The notes under the pieces are model-generated. The model ran no database searches. It had not been told where the DNA came from and worked only from the letters and a program-made list of their open reading frames with translations. Of a DNA stretch of 64,000 nucleotides, positions 16,355-24,473 are shown piece after piece (the stretch's first letter is position 1; every line of letters starts with the position of its first letter). Source of the DNA: JBBPZA01 sp963797015. GTDB taxonomy: Bacteria; Actinomycetota; Thermoleophilia; Solirubrobacterales; Solirubrobacteraceae. The stretch covers positions 24,045-88,044 of the forward strand of contig CAWCNV010000002.1 in the NCBI GenBank assembly GCA_963797015.1, read 5' to 3'. The translations under genes were made by a program, and so were the position numbers.

Positions 16355-17296
16355 TCAGGGGATCTCCGGCATGCGCGCCGGAGCGCCGGGGCCGATGGCG
16401 CCGGGGCGCCCGCGGCGGTCGGGGCCGGTTGCCGCGAGGTCAGGGTCGCCGTGCTCCAGGCGCGCCTGCACCGGTGCCAGCAGCCACGCCGCCCCAACGG
16501 CGAGCGCGAAGGCCAGCGCGTGCACGACGGCGAGCGCGGGACTGGCCCCCAGCGGATCGCCGAACAGGACGAGCCCGGCGGCGATCGCCACGACGTTCGT
16601 GGCCGCAGTCATCAAGGCCACGACGGGCACCGCGGGGCCGAGCTGCAGGCCGCGCTGAAAGCACACGAACGCGCCGGCGCTCGCGCCCGCAAGCACGGCC
16701 AGCCACGGGGCGGCGGCCGCGACGCCCAGCCCGCCGTGCACGGTGGCGGTCAGCGCCTTGGTGGCGGCGTCGCCGATGCCATAGAGCGCACCGCCGGCCG
16801 CGCCCAACGCATGGGCCCGGCGAGGCCCGCGGACGGCGGCCAGGATCGCGGCCAGCCCGGCGCATGGCACCAGGAAGGCCGCTGCCAGCGTCGCCACCGG
16901 CACCGCGCCGGCGGGCCCGGCGACCGCGCCGGCCGCCAGCAGCGTCAGCGCGACGACGATCACGGCGATCGCGCGGCGCTCGCGGGCGCGCAGCGGTTGG
17001 CGCAGCGCGCGAGCGCCCAGCGGAGCGGCGAGCGCCAGGCCGCCGGCGGCGAAGGCCTGCACCAGCGACAGCGGGGCCACCGACAGCGCGCCCACATGCA
17101 GCGCCCACCCCGCCAGGCCGAGCACGAGCCCGGCCAGCCACAGCCGGGAGGACATCAGCCCGCGCAGCGCAACCAAGGGCCGGCGCAGGGTCACCGGCGG
17201 GCCGTCGCGTGAGCCGGCGTGCTGTAGCAGGTAGCCGCCGTTGAGAGCCAGCGAAGCGAGCACCGCCAGGCCCAACCCGGTCAGGAGGACGCTCAT
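16355..17296 (-). CDS. EamA/DMT-like transporter (second copy)
   Basis: A 313-residue protein with about ten helices (LLTGLGLAVLASLALNGGYLLQ at the N-terminus, AVVHALAFALAVGAAWLLAP at the C-terminus) and a Pro/Gly/Arg-rich tail. It has the same organisation as the protein at 3273-4277, including the QHA/QAL region after helix 1 and the SVAPLSLVQAF / LAPLTVVQPAL segment, so the two are paralogues. The start ATG at 17296 overlaps the stop of the esterase gene (ATGA), pointing to translational coupling. Substrate unknown. Confidence 0.82.
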   Translation of the reverse strand: MSVLLTGLGLAVLASLALNGGYLLQHAGSRDGPPVTLRRPLVALRGLMSSRLWLAGLVLGLAGWALHVGALSVAPLSLVQAFAAGGLALAAPLGARALRQPLRARERRAIAVIVVALTLLAAGAVAGPAGAVPVATLAAAFLVPCAGLAAILAAVRGPRRAHALGAAGGALYGIGDAATKALTATVHGGLGVAAAAPWLAVLAGASAGAFVCFQRGLQLGPAVPVVALMTAATNVVAIAAGLVLFGDPLGASPALAVVHALAFALAVGAAWLLAPVQARLEHGDPDLAATGPDRRGRPGAIGPGAPARMPEIP

Positions 17297-18201
17297 CGCC
17301 CGGTGATCCTCGCCGCGGCGTACCGCAGCATCGCGGGGGTCTGCGCGCGCCACAGCCGCCAGTCGTGACGGCCCCGGTAGATACGCGCGGTGACGTCCGC
17401 GCCGGCCGCGCGCAGGCGCGCCGCGAAGGGCGCCAGCTGTCGCGTGTCGGGATCCTGCGCGCCGCCGTAGAGCAGCGCGTGCAGCGGCAGGCGCGCCAGC
17501 TGGGCAGCGCGCGAACCCACCGACAGCGCCGGGCTGTTGGCAATGAGCGCGGCCCGGTCGGCGTGCTTGAACGGCCCGCTGGGCGCCTGGGTGAAGTACC
17601 CCGACCAGCTCTCGACGGTGCCGAATACGTCGAGGTGGCGCAGCGCGAGGTTGACCGCCGCGTAGGCGCCCTCGGAGTTGCCGGCCAGCCCGCGGTGGGC
17701 GCGATCGGCGATCGTCGGCCAGCGGCGGTCGACGGCGTGCACGACGTCCAGGACGAAGCTCTCGTAGCGCCCATGCGGGGTGTCGGCCCACTCGGTGTCA
17801 CTCTTGTAGCTGCCGTCGCGTCCATCGGGCATGACGACGAGGAAGGGGCGGATCTGCTGGCGCGCGACGAGGACGTCCATGGCCACCCCGAGGTTGCCGG
17901 CGTCGACGAACAGTCGCGGCCAGCCCGGGCTGCCGTGCAGCAGGTAGAGCACCCCGAAGCGAACGCCGCGGGCCGCCGCGCGCGTGTAGCCTGGCGGCAG
18001 ATACACGTCATAGGCGCGGCGCGCGCGCAGCGCCGGCGAGAAGAAGCGGACGGTGATCAGCCGCCCGGGGGCGACACCGGCGGGATCCCGCGGCGCTCCG
18101 AATCCTCGATAGCGATAGTAGTCGTGGCCGTACGCCCACACGCCAAGCCCGCCGACCACGAGCCACGCCACGGCGAGGACGGCGAGCACGCGCCCCTTCA
18201 C
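17293..18201 (-). CDS. Exported alpha/beta-hydrolase of the esterase D/antigen 85 type
   Basis: A 302-residue protein with an N-terminal signal-anchor (VLAVLAVAWLVVGGLGVWAYG), then an esterase fold: YDVYLPPGY, VLYLLHGSPGW, VVMPDGRDGSY, the nucleophile elbow AGNSEGAY (Ser about 176) and a late catalytic His (RGRHDWRLW). Resembles actinobacterial S-formylglutathione-hydrolase/mycolyltransferase-like esterases that act on envelope lipids. GTG start at 18201; the region upstream is also the start region of the divergent membrane-protein ORF, so the two genes overlap head to head. Coupled to the DMT gene downstream. Confidence 0.83.
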   Translation of the reverse strand: MKGRVLAVLAVAWLVVGGLGVWAYGHDYYRYRGFGAPRDPAGVAPGRLITVRFFSPALRARRAYDVYLPPGYTRAAARGVRFGVLYLLHGSPGWPRLFVDAGNLGVAMDVLVARQQIRPFLVVMPDGRDGSYKSDTEWADTPHGRYESFVLDVVHAVDRRWPTIADRAHRGLAGNSEGAYAAVNLALRHLDVFGTVESWSGYFTQAPSGPFKHADRAALIANSPALSVGSRAAQLARLPLHALLYGGAQDPDTRQLAPFAARLRAAGADVTARIYRGRHDWRLWRAQTPAMLRYAAARITGR

Positions 18202-18639
18202 CGTATCCTCCCGATCCGTGTCGGCGCCTGGGCGATCGTCGCGCTGGCCGTCGTCGCGGCGGTCGGCTGGCTGTACGCGCTGCGCGGCGCCGGGCTGCTC
18301 GGGCTGGGGCCGCGCGTGGCCGGCGCGCTGCCGCTGCAGCAGCTCGCCGGCGACGCCGCCCAGCCGCTGGGCAGGCTGCTCGTGGCGTGGCTGCCGGCGG
18401 GCGCCGTGGCGGGGGCCGCCCTGGCCTGGGGTACGGCCCTCTCACGTCCTCGGCGAGCGTTCGCCATCGGCATCGTCGCCGGGGTCCTGCTCGTCGTGGT
18501 AGGTGCGATATCCGATGCGGCCGCGATCTCCCAGAGCGTGCCCAGCCATCTTGGCGCACAGCTGCGCCGGGCGGGCACATGGGCGGCGGTCACCCTCATG
18601 GTCATCGGCTCGCTGCCGGCAGGAGCGCGCCGGACCTAG
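18124..18639 (+). CDS. Small integral membrane protein, start uncertain
   Basis: The frame from about 18220 encodes three strongly hydrophobic helices (WAIVALAVVAAVGWLYAL; LVAWLPAGAVAGAALAWGTAL; FAIGIVAGVLLVVVGAISDAAAI) and a fourth weaker one near the end. No ATG or GTG lies just before helix 1; the nearest in-frame GTG is 18124, which would put 78 bp of its start inside the divergent esterase gene, and a CTG at 18244 is another possibility. The 3' end overlaps the convergent LPG-synthetase gene by 38 bp. No family recognised. Confidence 0.5.
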   Translation: MAVRPHAKPADHEPRHGEDGEHAPLHRILPIRVGAWAIVALAVVAAVGWLYALRGAGLLGLGPRVAGALPLQQLAGDAAQPLGRLLVAWLPAGAVAGAALAWGTALSRPRRAFAIGIVAGVLLVVVGAISDAAAISQSVPSHLGAQLRRAGTWAAVTLMVIGSLPAGARRT

Positions 18640-20335
18640 CCGGGCGGCCGACGGGTTCCGTGCTGGGCCGCCAGGCGGCCGGGAGCGGGCGCGGTCGCGG
18701 CGCGCGTATGTAGGCCTCGGCCTGCAGCACGCGCAGCCCCACCCGCGGCAGCGTCATCGGGCCGCGGTAGACGAGGTAGCGGGGCCTCCACGTCGGCGAG
18801 AACTTCGCGTTGAAACGCACGAGGCGCTCGAGTTGGAAGCGCCCGTGGGCGCGTGCGAGGATCCAGCGCAGCGCGCGCTGGCCGCCGGTGAGCTCGCGCG
18901 GATCGCGCCCCATGACGTGCGCGAACCCGGCGAAATTCAGGCTCACCTCGCGCAGGCCGTGCGCGCGGGCATGGGAGAGCGCGGCGACGACGAGCGCCTC
19001 GTTGAGCCCATTGGGCTCGTCGCCGAGACGGCGCATGACGTCGAGCGACAGGCCGCCCGCGTAGGGCTCGAAGCGCAGGAACGCTCCCAGCGCTCCCCCG
19101 GGGTCGCGGGCGAGGACGTACAGGGCGTCGGCGTCCTCCCCGGCACCCCACAGCCGGCCGAGCGTCATGGCGAAGCCCTGCAGGCGCGGGCGCCCGCCGC
19201 GCCACGCGCGCTCGACCGCCGCGATCTCGCGCACCACGGCGGGCTCGAGGGCGGCCGCGTCGACGATCGCGACCGTCCATCCGAGGCGGTTGACGCGCGC
19301 CACGGACTGGCGCACCTTGCGCACGGCGCGGCCCTCCAGGGAGAACACGCGGGGGTCGACGACCGCTTCCTCGCCGATCGCGAGCGAGCGGTACCCGAGC
19401 GCGTGGTAACCGTCGAGATGGCGAGCCGAAGCGGCGGTGACCGCGACCTCCCACCCCCGCTCGGCGGCCACCCGCTGGAAGCTGGCCAGGACCGCGGGGG
19501 CGCTGCCCGGCGGACCGATCGGATCGCCGGCGACGATTGCCATCCCACGCACCACTCGGTAGGCCAGCACGCCCCCGGCGCCGAAGTGAAACGACTTGTC
19601 CTCGCGCAACGCGAAGGCATCCAACGAGTCGACGCGATGCTCGGCGACCAGCGCCCCGGCGCGAGCGTGCTCGGCGGCGGTGTGCCCGTCGTAGGCGGGG
19701 ACCGGCCGCAGCAGCTCCCGTACCAACCACCCGCCGGCCACGAGGACGATGCCGAGCAGCGCGTCGAGCACGAGCGCCTCGGGGCGCCCGGATCGCAGCC
19801 ACCAGCCGCCGGTCAGCAGCCACCCGGCCGCCGGTTCCAGCGCGGCGCGCAGCCCCCGGACGCTGTCGGTGGCCAGCACCGCCGCCACCGCGACGCCATA
19901 GGCGCAGGCAGCCGCGACAGCCGCCAGCGCGCCGGCAGCCCGACCGGCCCGCGGCTGCCCGCGACAGCCGAACACTCGCGCCGTCGCGATGATCGCCGAC
20001 GCGACGACAAGTTCCGCCGCCGTCGGCGCGAGCGCCGCCCCGGCAGCCAGGCGGACCGTCGCGGCCGCCGCAAGCAGGGCGGCTGCGGCGAGCGCGGCAC
20101 GGCGCCTACCCCGCCACAGCCCGCGCGCCAGAACCAGCAGCCCGGCCCCCGTGGCCACGCTCAGGACCCCGCTGGCGCCGGCGGACCCGGGTACCGCCCC
20201 GAGCATGCGTGCCGGCGGGCCTTCAACCCACGCCGAGGTCACCGAAGCGACCGCGGCTAGGGCCGTCAGCGCCGCGGCGGCGGCGCGCCAACCGCGCGCG
20301 ACGAGGTCCGAGAACGAGACGGGTGGGCGGCTCAT
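18602..20335 (-). CDS. Lysyl-phosphatidylglycerol-synthetase-like protein (second copy)
   Basis: A 577-residue MprF/DUF2156-type protein. The N-terminal 230 residues hold about six helices, fewer than in the copy at 10544-12529. The C-terminal catalytic half is conserved: LAYRVVRGMAIVAGDPIGPP, VRKVRQSVARVNRLGW, NGLNEALVVAALSHA, REVSLNFAGFAHVMG and FNAKFSPTWRPRYLVY, matching the other copy motif by motif. Two divergent copies may use different aminoacyl-tRNAs or lipids; inference. ATG at 20335 has no SD but CAGGAT six bases upstream and AAC-type repeats, suggesting a leaderless, regulated transcript. Confidence 0.85.
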   Translation of the reverse strand: MSRPPVSFSDLVARGWRAAAAALTALAAVASVTSAWVEGPPARMLGAVPGSAGASGVLSVATGAGLLVLARGLWRGRRRAALAAAALLAAAATVRLAAGAALAPTAAELVVASAIIATARVFGCRGQPRAGRAAGALAAVAAACAYGVAVAAVLATDSVRGLRAALEPAAGWLLTGGWWLRSGRPEALVLDALLGIVLVAGGWLVRELLRPVPAYDGHTAAEHARAGALVAEHRVDSLDAFALREDKSFHFGAGGVLAYRVVRGMAIVAGDPIGPPGSAPAVLASFQRVAAERGWEVAVTAASARHLDGYHALGYRSLAIGEEAVVDPRVFSLEGRAVRKVRQSVARVNRLGWTVAIVDAAALEPAVVREIAAVERAWRGGRPRLQGFAMTLGRLWGAGEDADALYVLARDPGGALGAFLRFEPYAGGLSLDVMRRLGDEPNGLNEALVVAALSHARAHGLREVSLNFAGFAHVMGRDPRELTGGQRALRWILARAHGRFQLERLVRFNAKFSPTWRPRYLVYRGPMTLPRVGLRVLQAEAYIRAPRPRPLPAAWRPSTEPVGRPARSGALLPAASR

Positions 20336-20358
20336 GCCGCCATCCTGCCGCGGACGGC

Positions 20359-20393
20359 GTTGAGCCGGGGCAGTCCAGCGTTGGGATCCGGTT
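20359..20393 (-). promoter_or_regulatory. AAC-type direct-repeat site upstream of LPG-synthetase gene 2
   Basis: GTT at 20359, 20380 and 20391 on the plus strand. The core GTTGGGATCCGGTT equals that at 12566-12579, and the unit nearest the gene lies 24 bp from the start codon, as at 22551. Confidence 0.55.
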
Positions 20394-20490
20394 GTCCGAG
20401 CGCCATCACCAGCGCCCGGTACCCAGGAGGCCGGGCCGACCGGGCATGAAGAGCGGCCTGACGGCGAGCGCGGAGCCCGGCACCGGGCTG

Positions 20491-20528
20491 GCGTGGCCCG
20501 CGGCCGGGGAGGAGACCGCGGGCCACGC
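20491..20528. terminator. Hairpin terminator after the GT2 gene
   Basis: Perfect 13-bp inverted repeat (GCGTGGCCCGCGG at 20491-20503; complement at 20516-20528), 12-base loop, 26 bp beyond the stop of the glycosyltransferase gene. Confidence 0.7.
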
Positions 20529-20554
20529 GGGCTCGGTGCCGCGCCGGCGGGCGC

Positions 20555-21406
20555 TCACGCTTCGGCGGGCGTCGCCGCGGACAGGCGGCGCAGCACGCCG
20601 TGTAGGCCGGCGAGCTCGCGGAAGGCGCGCAGCACGACGCGCGGGCTCGTCCCGCTCTGCCTCCCCGCGACCCGCGGCCAGTGGTGCACGCCGATCTCGC
20701 GCAGGCGTCCGCCCGCCGCCAGCGAGCGAACGACGAGCTCCGTGCTGATCATCGCTCCGTCGGAGGACAGGGGAATGCGATCGAGGAGGTCGCGGCGCAC
20801 GAGCTTGAAGGCGCAGTCGACGTCGCGGACCGACACGTCGAAAAGGCGGTGCACGAGCCAGTTCCAGCCCGCCGCCGCCATCCGCCGGCCGAGCGGGTCA
20901 CGGCGCAGGATCCGCCAGCCGACCACCAGGTCCGCGTCGCGGGCGAGCGGCAGGAAGTCCTCGAGCTCGCGCAGGTCGAACTGCAGGTCGGCGTCGGTGA
21001 GCAGCACCCACGGCATGCGCGCGGCACCGATGCCACTGCGCAGCGCCGCGCCGTAGCCGCGGTTACGGGGGTGGACGAGTACCCGCAGGCGGCGGTCGCC
21101 GCGCGCCAGCTCGGAGGCGAGCGGCAGCGTGCCGTCGGTGCTGCCGTCGTCGACGACGATGATCTCGTAGTCCTCGCTGGTGGCGGCCGCCGCCCTGGCT
21201 GCGCTGCGGATGGCATCGGCAATGTTGGCCTCCTCGTTGAAGCATGGAAGGACGACGGACAGGCCCGCCAGCGGCGCGTGCAGGAACCGCGCGTCGGCCG
21301 GCGTCGCACCCGCCGGAATGCCGCCGTCGGGGCAGGTCGGGGCCAGCGGGGGCGGGAGCGCGGGGGCCCCCGCCGGCGCGATGGGGGGGTGGGTGGTCTC
21401 GGTCAT
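20555..21406 (-). CDS. Glycosyltransferase family 2 (dolichyl/polyprenyl-phosphate mannosyltransferase-like)
   Basis: A 283-residue GT-A fold enzyme without membrane helices: SVVLPCFNEEANI, IIVVDDGSTDGT, the DxD region LLTDADLQFDL, WRILRRDP and a C-terminal motif DVDCAFKLVRRDLL followed by ISTELVVRSLAAGGRLREIGVHH, as in DPM1-like enzymes that charge polyprenyl phosphate with a sugar from a nucleotide donor. A Pro/Ala-rich N-terminus of 45 residues precedes the domain. ATG at 21406 preferred over 21457. No SD; CACGAT stands six bases before the ATG. AAC-type repeats are upstream, joining it to the LPG-synthetase genes. Confidence 0.88.
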   Translation of the reverse strand: MTETTHPPIAPAGAPALPPPLAPTCPDGGIPAGATPADARFLHAPLAGLSVVLPCFNEEANIADAIRSAARAAAATSEDYEIIVVDDGSTDGTLPLASELARGDRRLRVLVHPRNRGYGAALRSGIGAARMPWVLLTDADLQFDLRELEDFLPLARDADLVVGWRILRRDPLGRRMAAAGWNWLVHRLFDVSVRDVDCAFKLVRRDLLDRIPLSSDGAMISTELVVRSLAAGGRLREIGVHHWPRVAGRQSGTSPRVVLRAFRELAGLHGVLRRLSAATPAEA

Positions 21407-21439
21407 GGACCCATCGTGCGGTCGCGCGGATCGGCCGTG

Positions 21440-21464
21440 GTTGGCCGGCGATTGCAATCGCGTT
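21440..21464 (-). promoter_or_regulatory. AAC-type direct-repeat site upstream of GT2
   Basis: GTT, ATT and GTT at 21440, 21451 and 21462 on the plus strand, an exact 11-bp period as at 12555-12579; 34 bp from the ATG, one helical turn farther than in the 20359 and 22551 sites. Confidence 0.5.
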
Positions 21465-21499
21465 AGCGCGCGCGATCCCCGCGTCGAGGAGTGCGTGCA

Positions 21500-21573
21500 T
21501 GGGCCGGGCAGGAGTCGAACGCTGCCTCTTCCAGATCAAGAGTCTGGTGCTCTTCCGGCTGAGCTACCGGCCC
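21500..21573 (-). tRNA. tRNA-Lys(CUU)
   Basis: Reading on the minus strand: acceptor GGGCCGG pairs perfectly with CCGGCCC, D-arm GCTC...GAGC, anticodon stem CCAGA/TCTGG with loop CTCTTGA giving anticodon CUU, T-loop TTCGACT, discriminator A; CCA is not encoded. The T-arm is one base longer than normal: an extra C interrupts what would be a GCAGG/CCTGC stem. It may be a tolerated bulge, a sequencing error, or a mutated tRNA. It lies alone between GT2 and the methyltransferase. Confidence 0.8.
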
Positions 21574-21699
21574 GGGTCCTGCGCGGCGCGCAAGGGTGAG
21601 CGATTCGGCGTTGCGGATCGCGACGACGCGCGGCGCGGGAGCGACGGCGCCCGGGCGGATCACCGCCACGACGCGCACGTGCGGAGAGGGCTCGTTCAT

Positions 21700-22527
21700 C
21701 TACGCGGCCACCGGCAGGCGCGGAGGAAGATGCCGGTCGTGCGATCGGCGGCGCGAGGCCATCCGCCGAACCGGGGCACCCGGCGCCCGCTCCCCGGCCA
21801 CGGCGAGGTTGGCGAAGACGGCCAGCAGCGACAGCCCGAAGGGCAGCCGCGTGCCGGTGCGCAGAAGGGCGGCCTCCAGGCGCAGCGGCAGTTCCAGCAC
21901 GCCGTCGAGCCAGCCGGGCGTGAGCTCAAGCTCCGAGCGCCCGGCCGCACCCGACCGCCGCCGCCTGAGGCGCACGACGGCGGCCGGGCCGAGCAGGAAG
22001 GCGTTGAAGTACGTGTCGCGCACGTGCGACCACCCGGCCTCCTGGGCGGCTGCTCGCAGGCTCGCGGCACGGTAGCGCCGGCGATGCCCGTTGACGACGT
22101 CGTGGGCCGACCACAGCGACGGGTAGGCGGGGACGGTGACGATGAGTGCCCCGCCGGGCCGGGTGACCCGCCGCAACTCGCCGAACGTACGGCGGTCGTC
22201 GGACGTGTGCTCGATGACGTCGAGGCAGGTGACGAGGTCGAAACACGCGTCGGGGAAGGGCATGCGCTCCACTTCGCTGCGCCACGCCTCGTACCCCCGG
22301 CGCCGCGTCGCGGCCACCGCCTCCTGGCTGATGTCCAGCCCGGTCACCCGGCCCAGGGGCCGCAGCTCGTCGAGCGTGCGGCCAGACCCGCAGCCCGCGT
22401 CGAGGATCCGGGCGCCGGCGGGAAGCGCGAGACGGGCCAGCTCACCGTTCAACACGCGCCGCCGGCCGCGGTACCACCAGTGGCACTCGTCGCTGGCGAT
22501 CATCGCCTCGATCTCGTTGCGGGTCAT
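21700..22527 (-). CDS. Class I SAM-dependent methyltransferase
   Basis: A 275-residue methyltransferase of the Methyltransf_11 type: ILDAGCGSGRTLDEL (SAM motif I), VTGLDISQEAV, RMPFPDACFDLVTCLDVIEH (motif II region) and RVTRPGGALIVTVPAYPSLWSAHD (motif III). An N-terminal HWWYRGRRRVL motif is frequent in methyltransferases next to polyprenyl-phosphate glycosyltransferases. A C-terminal hydrophobic region (LPFGLSLLAVFANLAVAGE) may touch the membrane. No SD; GAATCT lies six bases before the ATG at 22527. AAC-type repeats upstream suggest co-regulation with GT2, separated from it only by the tRNA. Confidence 0.88.
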   Translation of the reverse strand: MTRNEIEAMIASDECHWWYRGRRRVLNGELARLALPAGARILDAGCGSGRTLDELRPLGRVTGLDISQEAVAATRRRGYEAWRSEVERMPFPDACFDLVTCLDVIEHTSDDRRTFGELRRVTRPGGALIVTVPAYPSLWSAHDVVNGHRRRYRAASLRAAAQEAGWSHVRDTYFNAFLLGPAAVVRLRRRRSGAAGRSELELTPGWLDGVLELPLRLEAALLRTGTRLPFGLSLLAVFANLAVAGERAPGAPVRRMASRRRSHDRHLPPRLPVAA

Positions 22528-22550
22528 GCGGCAAGATTCGCGCGGGCCAG

Positions 22551-22585
22551 GTTGGCGCGGGCGCGCGTCGAGTTGGGATCGCGTT
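22551..22585 (-). promoter_or_regulatory. AAC-type direct-repeat site upstream of the methyltransferase
   Basis: GTT at 22551, 22572 and 22583. The unit nearest the gene is 24 bp from the ATG with GAATCT as -10 (16-base spacer). Near-identical to 14072-14106. Confidence 0.6.
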
Positions 22586-22608
22586 GCGATCCGGCCGGGC
22601 GCGCACGT

Positions 22609-23265
22609 TCAGCGCGCGCGGGCCTGGGCGGCCGCCGGTGCGGGCGGCGGGTCACGCGGCTCATCCGCGAGTGGCAGCTCGATCGAGAAGGCGCTGCCCC
22701 TCGGGTGGCGAGCGACCACCGACATCCGTCCTCCGTGGGCTTCGACGATCTCTCGCGCGATCGCGAGGCCTAGGCCGCTGCCCCCGGTGCTGCGTGTGCG
22801 GGATGGGTCGATGCGATAGAAGCGATCGAAGACCCGTTCGCGGTGCTCGGCAGCGATCCCCGGGCCGTGTCGGCGACGGTCAGCGTCGCGCTGCCCGCGG
22901 TGGTGCTGGTCGTCAGCTCGACGCGGCCTCCGCGGGGGCTGAACTCGATGGCGTTCTCGACGAGGTTGCCTACTGCATGCTCGAGCCGCTCGGGGTCTGC
23001 GAGGGTGATCGCCGAGGCGCCTGCGAGCCTGAGGTCGACCTCCCGCCGGTGCGCGAGCGCGCGCACATGGTCGAGCACGCGCCCGGCGGTGGCGTGGAGG
23101 TCCACCGGCTCGGTCGCCAGCGCGAGGCTGCCCTCGTCCGCCGCCGCCAGTGTGAGCAGATCGTGCACCGTGCGGGCTCATGCCCTGCACATCCTCGCGC
23201 GCGCCTCTCGAGCACCTCGCGTGCGAACTCGGGGAGGTCATCGGCGCGCAGGCTCCCCCCGCGCG
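22609..23265 (-). pseudogene. Decayed sensor histidine kinase (5' truncated, three frameshifts)
   Basis: Kinase sequence is spread over three frames. One frame near 23190-23265 reads LRADDLPEFAREVLE, the next EDVQGMS, then 22860-23168 reads HDLLTLAAADEGSL to GRVELTTSTTAGSATLTVAD, and finally 22609-22858 reads PGIAAEHRERVFDRF and GGSGLGLAIAREIVEAHGG. The junction near 22860 needs one extra base to restore the expected DNGPG motif. The phospho-acceptor box and everything upstream are missing; a hairpin at 23281-23308 lies just before the remnant. It most resembles the kinase at 44519-45952 (SLRADDL, RTV-DLL, DRFHRLDPSRTR). Confidence 0.75.
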
Positions 23266-23280
23266 TGAAGGAGGGAATGG

Positions 23281-23308
23281 GGCGCCCGGCCGATCGCGGC
23301 CGGGCGCC
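23281..23308. terminator. GC hairpin, likely terminator
   Basis: GGCGCCCGGCCG at 23281-23292 pairs with 23297-23308 around a 4-base loop; it sits at the truncated 5' side of the kinase remnant. Confidence 0.55.
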
Positions 23309-23546
23309 TCCACGTGAGGCGCGGCCTATCGGCGCCTGGCCGGCGGGCATCGGCTGCGCGAGCCGGGCGTCCGAGCTGCCGCTGCGGGCGACCGAGCGCA
23401 CCGCGGCGGCGGGACCGCCAAGCGCCGCCACGAGCCCGCAGACGGTGAGCAGCGGCGGCGCTCGGCGCCGGGACCACGCGATCGCGCGGATCGCGACAGC
23501 ATCCGCGGCGAGCGCCGCCGGGGTTGGACTTGAGGCGGCACAGGTA
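23309..23546. other. No confident gene between the kinase remnant and the ZIP control region
   Basis: One minus-strand frame has a short hydrophobic stretch (LLTVCGLVAALGG) followed by a polar Ala/Ser/Arg tail that could be the start of a small exported protein, but it runs without a stop into the kinase remnant and has no clear start signal. Confidence 0.3.
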
Positions 23547-23560
23547 TTAGGGTGCCCTAA
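23547..23560 (+). promoter_or_regulatory. DtxR/MntR-type operator candidate
   Basis: TTAGGGTGCCCTAA, a 6-2-6 inverted repeat 54 bp before the ZIP start. The TTAGG...CCTAA arms match actinobacterial metal-dependent repressor (DtxR, IdeR, MntR) boxes. A sister site lies at 51501. Confidence 0.6.
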
Positions 23561-23613
23561 CGCGATCTATCGACCGAGCCGGCGCCGGCGGGACTGCCGG
23601 CGGGAGAGGCACC

Positions 23614-24471
23614 GTGTCCTTCACCGAAACCGTCGCCCTCGGCGCGATCGCCGGGTTCACCATCTACCTGGGGCTGCCCGCCGGCCGCCTCCAGTTCCTG
23701 TCGGACCGCGCGCGCGTTGCGCTGGCGATGTTCGCGGTCGGGGTGCTCGCGTTCCTCTTCGTCGACGTCTTCGAGCACGCCTTCGAGATCGTCGAGGAGG
23801 CCGTGACGGCCTTCAAGGACGGCAAGGGAGGGCTCGGCGAGCCGCTGGCCTTCGCGGCCCTGCTCGGTGCCGGCTTCGCCGTGGGCACGGCGGGGCTGGC
23901 GACGCTCGAGCGCCGCATGCGCCCGCCCGCGCCCACCCCGCCACTGGCGGGCGGCGGCGTCGACGCCCTGACGGCCGACCACGCCGGACTGCTCACCGCC
24001 CACCAGCAGGCCGTCCGCGCTCACCGCCTGCGCACCGGCATGACGATCGCGGCGGCGATCGGGATGCACAACTTCGCCGAGGGCCTGGCGATCGGCGTGT
24101 CCGCCTCGGCCGGGGAGATCGGCCTGGCCACCGTGCTCATCATCGGCTTCGCACTGCACAACGCCACGGAGGGATTCGGCATCGTCGGCCCGCTCGGCGA
24201 CGTGCGCCCGTCGTGGCGCTGGCTGGCCCTGGCCGGGCTCGTCGGCGGCGGGCCGACGTTCGTGGGCGCGATGGTCGGCTACAACGTGTCCTCCGAGCCG
24301 CTGGAGCTCGCCTTCTACGCGGTCGCCGGCGGAGCGATCCTCTACGTCATCGGCGAGATCTGGAACGGCATGCGCCGCTACGGGCATCGCGAGCTGGGCC
24401 TGTGGCTGCTGACCGCGGGCTTCATGGTCGGTCTGCTCACCGACCTGGTTGTCGTCTACGGCGGCGCATGA
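23614..24471 (+). CDS. ZIP-family metal transporter
   Basis: A 285-residue protein with eight predicted helices and the two ZIP metal-site motifs: IGMHNFAEGLAIG (helix 4) and FALHNATEGFGI (helix 5). A cytoplasmic loop between helices 3 and 4 contains histidines (ADHAGLLTAHQQ, RAHR). ZIP proteins import Zn, Mn or Fe. GTG start preceded by GGGAGAGG. The DtxR/MntR-like palindrome in the promoter region suggests repression under Mn or Fe sufficiency; inference from the operator. A hairpin terminator follows immediately. Confidence 0.88.
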   Translation: MSFTETVALGAIAGFTIYLGLPAGRLQFLSDRARVALAMFAVGVLAFLFVDVFEHAFEIVEEAVTAFKDGKGGLGEPLAFAALLGAGFAVGTAGLATLERRMRPPAPTPPLAGGGVDALTADHAGLLTAHQQAVRAHRLRTGMTIAAAIGMHNFAEGLAIGVSASAGEIGLATVLIIGFALHNATEGFGIVGPLGDVRPSWRWLALAGLVGGGPTFVGAMVGYNVSSEPLELAFYAVAGGAILYVIGEIWNGMRRYGHRELGLWLLTAGFMVGLLTDLVVVYGGA

Positions 24472-24473
24472 TG

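Noticed and set aside
20332..20526. Minus-strand 64-codon frame between LPG synthetase 2 and GT2
   Set aside because: Covers the terminator hairpin and the AAC-type promoter repeats; not protein-like.
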